Positions 26,004 to 33,144 of a stretch of 35,132 nt of DNA are shown piece by piece. Position 1 is the first letter of the stretch; each line of letters opens with the position of its first letter. The stretch comes from Chitinophagaceae bacterium (GTDB taxonomy: Bacteria > Bacteroidota > Bacteroidia > Chitinophagales > Chitinophagaceae), in NCBI GenBank assembly GCA_004322425.1, contig SCVJ01000029.1:1-35132 (forward strand), given 5' to 3'. The notes beneath the pieces are model-generated. The model had not been told where the DNA came from. It ran no database searches and was given only the letters and a program-made list of their open reading frames with translations. The translations under genes and the position numbers were made by a program.

Positions 26004-26083
26004 GACTTACTAATAAAGTCTTTTAAGAAGCGGCTCTCTATTTCTTTCGATTTTCGTACCTTGAAATAGATAATTAAAACCGA

Positions 26084-27637
26084 ATGAAGATTCCTACTTC
26101 CGAACAATTAAAGGCTTGGGATCAGTTCACTATTCAACAAGAACCTATTGCTGCCATTGACTTAATGGAGAGAGCTGCGGAAAAATGTTGCACTTGGATA
26201 ACAGAAAACATGGGAGCAAAACAAGAGTTTAGCATTTTTTGTGGCAAAGGGAATAATGGAGGTGATGGTTTAGCTATAGCAAGATTGTTGCTAAAAAAAG
26301 CGAAAGTAGTTGCGGTGTACATACTCGAATCTGATTCAAATGGAACAGAAGAGTTTCAGAAAAATTTTCTCCGACTGAAAGAAATAGATTCTTCCAATAT
26401 ATTTTTTATAAGTCAAAAAAATGATTTCCCAATTTTACCAAATGATATAATAATTATAGATACTTTATTAGGTTCTGGTTTGAGTAGGCCAATAGATGGA
26501 TTGGCAAAAGATGTAATTGAAAATATTAACAGTTCGAACTGTACAATTATTTCTATTGATATTCCAAGTGGTTTGGCAGTTGATCAAAACTCTAATGGGA
26601 ATACAACTATTAATGCAACTGATACGTTAAGTTTTCAATGTTATAAACCTGCTTTTTTAATTGCTGATAACAAAGCTGCAATAGGAAATGTTCATATTCT
26701 TGAAATTGGTTTAGATCCCACGTTTCTTGATTCAATTGAAACAGAAAGTGAATTGGTAGATGAAACTCTTATAAATGCAATTTACAAACCGAGAAATCGT
26801 TTTGCACATAAAGGAAATTTTGGACACTCACTTCTTATAGCCGGAAGTTATGGAAAAATGGGAGCTGCTTTACTCGCAGCAAAAGCTTGTTTGCGAAGCG
26901 GAGTGGGGCTCCTCTCCTGCTTTATTCCAAAATCAGGTTACGAAATAATGCAATCACAACTACCTGAAGCAATGGTGCAAACTGATATCAATTCTTCTCT
27001 TCTTACTAAAATAGATTTAAACAACTCCAATTTTTCAGCAATTGGAATTGGTCCAGGAATTGGAACAGCTTCAGAAACAAAGCAAGCTCTAAAAAAGTTT
27101 TTGCAAATAAATTCTAACCCTTTGATTGTAGATGCAGATGCTTTAAATATTATTGCAGAAGAAAAAAAATTACTCGAAGTCCTATCCTCCTTTTCAATTA
27201 TTACTCCCCATCAAAAAGAATTTGAAAGATTATTTGGAATCTGTACAAATGATTACGAACGCATCAAGGTTGCATCACAAAAAGCAAAAGAGTTTAATCT
27301 GATTGTCGTTTTAAAAGGACATCATACTTTAATAGCAACACCCGATGGTAAAAAATTCTTTAATACTACTGGCAATGCTGGAATGGCTACGGCTGGCAGT
27401 GGCGATGTGTTAACTGGAATAATTACAGGATTATTAGCTCAAGAATACAACTCGCAACAAGCTGCACTATTGGGTGTTTACCTTCATGGACTTGCCGGAG
27501 ATATTGCTGCTGAAAAATTTACTCAAGAAGCACTGTTGGCAACTGATATTGTCAATAGTATTTCTTTGGCATTTAAAGAAGTTTCAAAAAAAGCGTTATC
27601 CAATCACCTCAACACTTCTCTCAACAAAAGCAGTTAA
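26084..27637 (+). CDS. nnr: Bifunctional NAD(P)H-hydrate epimerase / ADP-dependent NAD(P)H-hydrate dehydratase
   Basis: Repairs hydrated NADH and NADPH. The 517 residues contain an N-terminal YjeF_N epimerase domain (about 1-215) with GKGNNGGDG (54-62) and LGSGLSRP, fused to a C-terminal ribokinase-like dehydratase domain (about 225-505). The latter shows HKGNFGHSLLIAGS, GKMGAALLAAKACLRSGVGL, IGPGIG, the VDADALN segment and the ATAGSGDVLTG nucleotide-binding motif. The fused arrangement is common in bacteria. The start is the ATG after a 93-base gap from serA. Its 3' end overlaps the convergent htpG gene by 42 bases. Confidence 0.95.
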   Translation: MKIPTSEQLKAWDQFTIQQEPIAAIDLMERAAEKCCTWITENMGAKQEFSIFCGKGNNGGDGLAIARLLLKKAKVVAVYILESDSNGTEEFQKNFLRLKEIDSSNIFFISQKNDFPILPNDIIIIDTLLGSGLSRPIDGLAKDVIENINSSNCTIISIDIPSGLAVDQNSNGNTTINATDTLSFQCYKPAFLIADNKAAIGNVHILEIGLDPTFLDSIETESELVDETLINAIYKPRNRFAHKGNFGHSLLIAGSYGKMGAALLAAKACLRSGVGLLSCFIPKSGYEIMQSQLPEAMVQTDINSSLLTKIDLNNSNFSAIGIGPGIGTASETKQALKKFLQINSNPLIVDADALNIIAEEKKLLEVLSSFSIITPHQKEFERLFGICTNDYERIKVASQKAKEFNLIVVLKGHHTLIATPDGKKFFNTTGNAGMATAGSGDVLTGIITGLLAQEYNSQQAALLGVYLHGLAGDIAAEKFTQEALLATDIVNSISLAFKEVSKKALSNHLNTSLNKSS

Positions 27638-29488
27638 GTCTGCACCTTTGAGCATTCCTTGTGCTAATAACGCCAAATCAAAAGCTTGTTTAGCGATGAT
27701 TGTTTGTTGTGCTTCGTCAACAGTTAATATTTTAGCTATTAGTTTATGATTAGCATTCACAGCAACTTTATAACTATCGGGCATAGTACCGTAAAAATTC
27801 ATGGGTCCACCCCCTCCCATTTTTGACATGTCTTTCATTCTTCTCATCCATTCTTCCATCGTAATAGAAACAGGAAGTGATTCGGAAGTCAAACTTTCCA
27901 CTTCAACTTTCATATTGGAATTGTTAATAGCTTTTTCAAAAACAGCTTTTACTTTACTTATTTCATCTTCAGAAAGTTGATGAGAAAGACTTTCATCTTT
28001 TTCAATTAATTTTTCAAGGACATCTGCATCCACACGTTTTAATGCTGTTTTTTCCAATTTCATTTCCAACTGCTGAATGAAATGAGTATCAATTGGAGAG
28101 TTCATTAACAGCACATCATAATTTTTCTTTTGCGCTGCTTTTACATAACTGTCATGAAATTCAGTATTTGCAGTGTACAACCAAATTAATTGACCATTTT
28201 TATCGGTTTGAAAATCTTTTACTTTTAATTTATACTCTTCCGCTGTAAAATGCTCTTCAGCAGTATTGGTCAGCAATAAAAAATCTTTGGCTTTTTCATA
28301 AAATTTCTCATCGGAGATGGCTCCATATTTTACAAACAAACCAATATCGTTCCACTTCGATTCATAAACCTTTCTATCTTTTTTAAATAATTCACTCAAC
28401 TTATCGGCCACTTTTTTACTGATATAACTATTGATTTTTTTTACATTACTATCGGCTTGTAAAAAAGATCTACTTACGTTCAATGGAATATCTGGCGAAT
28501 CAATTACACCATGAAGTAGCAGTAAAAATTCAGGAACGATATCTTTCACTTCATCTGTGATAAATACTTGACGACTGAAAAGTTTTATTTTATTTTTTTG
28601 AATTTCAAAGTCATTTTTCAACTTTGGAAAATATAACACGCCTGTTAAATTAAACGGATAATCTACATTTAGATGAATCCAAAACAAGGGCTCTTCTGTA
28701 AAGGGATACAGTTCTTTATAAAATGATAAATAATCCTCATCTTTTAAATCGGCTGGAGTTTTCGTCCAAATTGGGTTTGTATTGTTGATGATATTATCAA
28801 CATCAACTGATTTGTATTTTGGTTTACCGTCTTTATCTTCTCCATCGGGTACGGATTGTTTTTTAGTTCCAAACTGTACAGGAACAGGCAAAAATTTTGC
28901 ATATTTATCAAGAATACTTTGCAATTTATGTTCTTGCAAAAACTCGATCGACTCTTCATTAACATACAGAATAACATCCGTACCTCTTTCTGTACGTTTG
29001 CCTTTGCTTATCTCAAAAGAAGTGCTACCATCACAAATCCAACGAGCGGCTTCAGCTCCATCCACATATGAAAGAGTTTGAATTTCCACTTTATCGGCTA
29101 CCATAAAAGAGGAATAAAAGCCTAATCCAAACCGGCCAATAATTTCATTGGCATCTTTCGCTTCCTTGAATTTTTCCATAAACTCAGTAGCACCAGAAAA
29201 AGCAACTTGATTTATGTATTTTTTAATTTCATCAGCTGTCATTCCAATTCCGTTATCCGAAATAGTAATTGTTTTTGCCTTTGAATTCACAGCAACTTTT
29301 ACCAATGGCTCGCCAATTTCTCCGCTAAAATGTCCCAATGAACTGATACGTTTCATTTTTTGCGAAGCATCAACAGCATTGCTAACTAATTCTCTTAAAA
29401 AAATTTCGTTATCGGAGTATAAGAACTTCTTAATGATGGGGAAAATATTTTCTGTATTAATCGAAATGGTGCCTTTTTCTTTTTGCAT
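27596..29488 (-). CDS. htpG: Molecular chaperone HtpG (Hsp90)
   Basis: ATP-dependent Hsp90 dimer that remodels client proteins in the cytoplasm. The 630 residues are full length. N-terminal GHKL ATPase features are FLRELVSNAVDASQK (Glu and Asn for ATP hydrolysis and Mg), ISDNGIGM and GRFGLGFYSSFMVADKVEI. The middle domain has LFSRQVFITDE and the SRSFLQAD catalytic-loop segment. The C-terminal dimerisation domain is normal, without an MEEVD tail. Upstream lies a promoter whose start region carries a strong palindrome, so specific repression is likely. No heat-shock partner gene adjoins it. Confidence 0.96.
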   Translation of the reverse strand: MQKEKGTISINTENIFPIIKKFLYSDNEIFLRELVSNAVDASQKMKRISSLGHFSGEIGEPLVKVAVNSKAKTITISDNGIGMTADEIKKYINQVAFSGATEFMEKFKEAKDANEIIGRFGLGFYSSFMVADKVEIQTLSYVDGAEAARWICDGSTSFEISKGKRTERGTDVILYVNEESIEFLQEHKLQSILDKYAKFLPVPVQFGTKKQSVPDGEDKDGKPKYKSVDVDNIINNTNPIWTKTPADLKDEDYLSFYKELYPFTEEPLFWIHLNVDYPFNLTGVLYFPKLKNDFEIQKNKIKLFSRQVFITDEVKDIVPEFLLLLHGVIDSPDIPLNVSRSFLQADSNVKKINSYISKKVADKLSELFKKDRKVYESKWNDIGLFVKYGAISDEKFYEKAKDFLLLTNTAEEHFTAEEYKLKVKDFQTDKNGQLIWLYTANTEFHDSYVKAAQKKNYDVLLMNSPIDTHFIQQLEMKLEKTALKRVDADVLEKLIEKDESLSHQLSEDEISKVKAVFEKAINNSNMKVEVESLTSESLPVSITMEEWMRRMKDMSKMGGGGPMNFYGTMPDSYKVAVNANHKLIAKILTVDEAQQTIIAKQAFDLALLAQGMLKGADLTAFVERSVEVIG

Positions 29489-29520
29489 TGTTTAATTTTT
29501 TCAATTTTATGATAATACCC

Positions 29521-29541
29521 TTGTAACAAGACTTGTTCCAA
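29521..29541. promoter_or_regulatory. Candidate operator: 21-base palindrome at the htpG start site
   Basis: Arms TTGtAACAAG (29521-29530) and CTTGTTcCAA (29532-29541) mirror each other around a central A with nine of ten positions paired. It overlaps the downstream end of the predicted htpG -7 element and covers the likely +1. Shape and position fit a repressor site; the regulator is unknown. The pattern was not seen upstream of dnaK. Confidence 0.6.
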
Positions 29542-29569
29542 AGAAAATAAATTGTCAGATTGACAGCAA
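29539..29569 (-). promoter_or_regulatory. Predicted htpG promoter (-33/-7)
   Basis: On the minus strand TTTCTTTG (29539-29546) matches TAnnTTTG at all but one position. A TTG (29567-29569) lies 20 bases upstream, the preferred spacing. The -7 element is 50 bases from the htpG ATG. Confidence 0.5.
29553..29565. promoter_or_regulatory. Second small dyad inside the htpG promoter spacer
   Basis: TGTCA (29553-29557) and TGACA (29561-29565) form perfect five-base arms around GAT, lying between the -33 and -7 elements. It could be a regulator half-site pair; arms are short, so chance is possible. Confidence 0.35.
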
Positions 29570-29631
29570 GAAAATTATTTTTGAAACCAAATTCTTGATC
29601 AGCTTCCTATCTCAAAAAAGGCATTTTCCCC

Positions 29632-29639
29632 TATCTTTG
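29632..29639 (+). promoter_or_regulatory. Predicted -7 element of the pyrophosphatase gene
   Basis: TATCTTTG is an exact TAnnTTTG match ending 36 bases before the ATG at 29676. No -33 TTG at ideal spacing. Confidence 0.5.
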
Positions 29640-29675
29640 CCGTCCTTAAAAATAATCATCGAAAGTTAAAAAATT

Positions 29676-32054
29676 ATGGAAAAACTCTTCTATCTCGTCC
29701 CTGTTTTTGGTGTTATCGGACTGATTTATACTTTGGTAAAATACAATTGGGTAAACAAGCAAGACGCGGGAAATGATCGAATGAAAGAAATCAGTAATTA
29801 TATTGCTGAAGGCGCTATGTCGTTTTTAAAAACAGAGTGGAAAGTACTTGGATATTTTGTAGTTATTGTTGGTATTTTATTGGCAGTAATGGCAGCTGCA
29901 AATCCTCATTCGCACTGGTTTATTGCAGTAGCTTTTGTACTAGGTGCAGTGTTTAGTGCAACTGCCGGGTTTATAGGAATGAAGGTAGCTACTAAAGCAA
30001 ATGTAAGAACTGCTCAAGCAGCCAGAACAAGTCTTCGCAAAGCCCTTTTAGTTTCGTTTACGGGTGGTTCAGTAATGGGACTTGGTGTTGCAGGTTTGGC
30101 GGTTTTAGGTTTAGGTTCTTTATTCTTGATATTAAAAATGTATTTCGTACCTGATGGATCTTCAGTAAATGGAAAAGAGATGTTGATGATGATTGAAGTA
30201 TTAACTGGATTTTCATTAGGAGCAGAATCAATAGCATTGTTTGCCCGTGTGGGTGGCGGTATTTATACAAAAGCAGCAGACGTTGGCGCTGATCTTGTTG
30301 GAAAAGTTGAAGCAGGAATTCCTGAAGATGATCCAAGAAACCCGGCTACAATTGCAGATAATGTTGGTGATAATGTGGGTGATGTAGCAGGTATGGGTGC
30401 CGATCTTTTTGGTTCCTATGTGGCTACTGTTTTGGCAACAATAGTATTAGGACAACAAACAATTGTTATAGGAGATGATGGTCTTGGTGGTTTGTCTCCA
30501 ATTCTTTTACCTATGTTGATTGCAGGCTTTGGCATTTTATTTTCAATCGTTGGAACTTGGTTTGTTAAAATAAGTGAATCAGCTAAAATTGATACTACAA
30601 CTGTGCAGAAGGCATTGAATATGGGCAACTGGGGATCAATTGTTCTTACTGCTATTGCTTCTGTCGGCCTTGTTTATTTTATTTTACCAGAAACAATGTC
30701 GCTTCGTGGATTTGAATTTACAAAATGGGGGGTTTTAGGAGCCATTGCTGTGGGATTGGTTGTTGGAACTTTAATGAGCATTATTACAGAATATTATACT
30801 GCCATGGGAAAGCGCCCGGTTATGTCGATTGTTCGTCAATCTGCTACTGGTCATGCTACAAATGTCATTGGTGGATTAGCTGTGGGAATGGAATCAACTT
30901 TTTTACCCATTTTAGTTTTAGCAGGTGGAATTTGGGGATCCTATGAGTGTGCTGGACTTTATGGAGTAGCAATTGCAGCAGCCGGTATGATGGCTACAAC
31001 AGCAATGCAATTAGCTATTGATGCTTTCGGCCCAATTGCTGATAACGCAGGGGGAATTGCTGAAATGTGTGAATTACCCAAAGAAGTTCGTGAAAAAACA
31101 GATGTACTCGATGCTGTGGGAAATACAACAGCTGCAGCCGGAAAAGGATTTGCAATTGCATCTGCAGCATTAACGGCGCTTGCATTGTTTGCAGCGTTTG
31201 TTGGTGTAGCAGGAATAGATGGAATTGATATTTATAAAGCCGATGTTTTAGCCTCTTTATTTGTTGGTGGAATGATCCCATTTATATTTTCTGCTCTCGC
31301 CATTCGTGCTGTTGGAGAAGCAGCTATGGCAATGGTGGAGGAAGTGCGTCGCCAGTTTCGTACGATTCCTGGAATTATGGATGGAACAGGCAAACCTGAA
31401 TATGAAAAATGTGTTGCGATCTCAACAGAGGCTTCTATTAAAAAAATGATGCTGCCCGGTGCTATAGCAATTCTTTCTCCGCTTTTCATTGGATTTATTT
31501 TAGGCCCTGAGGCATTGGGTGGTTTTCTTGCTGGTGCTACAGTTAGTGGTGTTTTGATGGGAATGTTTCAAAATAATGCCGGTGGTGCTTGGGATAATGC
31601 TAAAAAAAGTTTTGAAAAGGGTGTTGAAATTAATGGTGAAACTTATTACAAAAAATCGGAACCACACAAAGCATCTGTTACCGGTGATACAGTTGGTGAT
31701 CCTTTTAAAGATACTTCAGGCCCCTCAATGAACATTTTAATTAAGTTGATGTCCATTGTTTCCTTAGTAATTGCACCTTCGCTTGCGCAAATAAATACGA
31801 ACAATGCTACTCAATTAAAAAGTAATGAACATAAAATTGAAATGACGGTTACTGCAGATAATGATGCTGCGCCATTTATTGAAGCTTTGAAAACCGATCA
31901 GTTAATTGATGGGAAGAATTTTAGTATTGAGTGGAGTGGAGATTCTCTTTTGATTAATGGAACACTTTTATCAAAAGAACAGCTTGATAAATATCGCCCA
32001 CTTTTAAAAGGGCAACAAAAATTTAAGCTTGTCAGTAAAGAAGAAATAAAATAA
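29676..32054 (+). CDS. hppA: Membrane-bound ion-translocating pyrophosphatase (K+-dependent class)
   Basis: Couples PPi hydrolysis to H+ and/or Na+ pumping across the inner membrane. The 792 residues include about 16 hydrophobic segments. Active-site motifs are [13 protein letters not shown] (202-214), DNVGDNVGD (228-236) and the late GGAWDNAKK (637-644) and [13 protein letters not shown] (671-683). [11 protein letters not shown] (481-491) has Ala486 and Gly489 where K+-independent enzymes have Lys and Thr, so K+ dependence is expected. Glu184 in GAESIALF is at the position seen in Na+-pumping, dual-ion and Flavobacterium-type H+ enzymes, so ion choice is open. The canonical protein ends near 701; a further 91 residues form a soluble tail. 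Single gene, ending at a bidirectional terminator. Confidence 0.95.
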   Translation: MEKLFYLVPVFGVIGLIYTLVKYNWVNKQDAGNDRMKEISNYIAEGAMSFLKTEWKVLGYFVVIVGILLAVMAAANPHSHWFIAVAFVLGAVFSATAGFIGMKVATKANVRTAQAARTSLRKALLVSFTGGSVMGLGVAGLAVLGLGSLFLILKMYFVPDGSSVNGKEMLMMIEVLTGFSLGAESIALFARVGGGIYTKAADVGADLVGKVEAGIPEDDPRNPATIADNVGDNVGDVAGMGADLFGSYVATVLATIVLGQQTIVIGDDGLGGLSPILLPMLIAGFGILFSIVGTWFVKISESAKIDTTTVQKALNMGNWGSIVLTAIASVGLVYFILPETMSLRGFEFTKWGVLGAIAVGLVVGTLMSIITEYYTAMGKRPVMSIVRQSATGHATNVIGGLAVGMESTFLPILVLAGGIWGSYECAGLYGVAIAAAGMMATTAMQLAIDAFGPIADNAGGIAEMCELPKEVREKTDVLDAVGNTTAAAGKGFAIASAALTALALFAAFVGVAGIDGIDIYKADVLASLFVGGMIPFIFSALAIRAVGEAAMAMVEEVRRQFRTIPGIMDGTGKPEYEKCVAISTEASIKKMMLPGAIAILSPLFIGFILGPEALGGFLAGATVSGVLMGMFQNNAGGAWDNAKKSFEKGVEINGETYYKKSEPHKASVTGDTVGDPFKDTSGPSMNILIKLMSIVSLVIAPSLAQINTNNATQLKSNEHKIEMTVTADNDAAPFIEALKTDQLIDGKNFSIEWSGDSLLINGTLLSKEQLDKYRPLLKGQQKFKLVSKEEIK

Positions 32055-32072
32055 GCAACGCAAACTATATCT

Positions 32073-32102
32073 AAAAAAACCTCACTGTTGTGAGGTTTTT
32101 TT
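32073..32102. terminator. Bidirectional intrinsic terminator between hppA and the PorP/SprF gene
   Basis: Perfect 13-base-pair stem: seven A plus CCTCAC (32073-32085) with GTGAGG plus seven T (32090-32102), loop TGTT. A run on one side and T run on the other serve both convergent genes. Confidence 0.92.
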
Positions 32103-32103
32103 A

Positions 32104-33141
32104 TTACCAAACATTACGAGGACAGGTATCTCCCCAGTTATTTCCTAATAAAAATCCAATTACAATTTCGTGTGTACCTCTACTCATGGTATTTAAATGG
32201 GTTGTGGTATAATCATAAGAATAACCCACATTAAATAAATTAGCAACATTCAAACCCAGCATGCCGGCATAGCCATCTTCGTATCGATAAGATCCGCCCA
32301 GCCATACTAAATCGCGGTACTGCAATTTTAAATTCCCTTCCGGTTGAAAGTCGTTTGTAGAAGTTCCTTTTACATATTTCAACATAAAAGATGGAAGAGC
32401 ATTAATATCATTGCTCAACAAAAAGCGATATCCTCCGGTAAGAAAAAGATGAGGTACAAATGCTCCTTTTTGAATGATAGCCGCATCATCCACAAACATT
32501 AATTTATGCGGAATGATTTGCTGTGCAGAAATTCCCAGAAAATAATTGGCGGAATAAAGCCAAACTCCGGCTCCTATTTCGGGTTTTATTTTATTTAATT
32601 CATTACTTACTGAATAAGTTGCCGGATCATTAGAACTTCCGGTACCTGTAAAATCTTGTTTCGTTTTATCGATGCTCACCATTGTGATGCCTCCCGAAAA
32701 ACCCGCTGAAAGATTGGTTCGCCCACTTAATCCAATATGATAGGCATAAGTTCCACTAAGCGAAAAACGATTGAAACTTCCTGCTTTATCATTTAAAAGA
32801 ATCATTCCAATTCCGTGATGGGGATCGGAAGCAGTATAATTCTCCCAATAGGAATTTCCTCGTGGATTTTCGCCGGGAACATTATATGAAGTGGCCGATG
32901 TTTTATAATCAGCTTTACCCAATGGTTTATGAATTGATAAATAATTTGTTTTGGGAGCACCGTTCAATCCAACCCATTGATCACGCGTACTTATTTTTAA
33001 ATCGGTATAATTTTCAATTCCACTTAAAGCCGGATTTAAAACATAATTATTAAGAATATATTGGGTATAATGAGGTCGTTGCTGCGCAACAACTGCTCCG
33101 GTAAAAAAAAGAGTTCCCACTAATACTAAAAATCTTTTCAT
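32104..33141 (-). CDS. PorP/SprF family type IX secretion-associated outer-membrane protein
   Basis: A 345-residue protein with a signal peptide (MKRFLVLVGTLFFTGAVVAQ). The mature start, QQRPHYTQYILNNYVLNPALSG, is the family hallmark. The rest is a predicted beta-barrel with alternating strands, for example SGTYAYHIGLSGRTNLSAGF and the repeated G/Y/R-rich strands up to EIVIGFLLGNN. In Bacteroidota many PorP/SprF paralogues are encoded directly after a large T9SS substrate and help attach or present it at the surface. That holds here: the PKD-repeat protein ends only 3 bases before this start, so the two are cotranscribed. Confidence 0.92.
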   Translation of the reverse strand: MKRFLVLVGTLFFTGAVVAQQRPHYTQYILNNYVLNPALSGIENYTDLKISTRDQWVGLNGAPKTNYLSIHKPLGKADYKTSATSYNVPGENPRGNSYWENYTASDPHHGIGMILLNDKAGSFNRFSLSGTYAYHIGLSGRTNLSAGFSGGITMVSIDKTKQDFTGTGSSNDPATYSVSNELNKIKPEIGAGVWLYSANYFLGISAQQIIPHKLMFVDDAAIIQKGAFVPHLFLTGGYRFLLSNDINALPSFMLKYVKGTSTNDFQPEGNLKLQYRDLVWLGGSYRYEDGYAGMLGLNVANLFNVGYSYDYTTTHLNTMSRGTHEIVIGFLLGNNWGDTCPRNVW

Positions 33142-33144
33142 AGT

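Noticed and set aside
25991-26107. Longer serA start at 26107 (39 extra codons)
   Set aside because: It would overlap the divergent nnr start and include its own promoter element; serA family proteins begin near the ATG at 25990.
30058-31281. Antisense frames within hppA with Leu/Gln-rich products
   Set aside because: Composition is the mirror of Gly/Ala/Ile-rich membrane codons on the real strand; no independent support.
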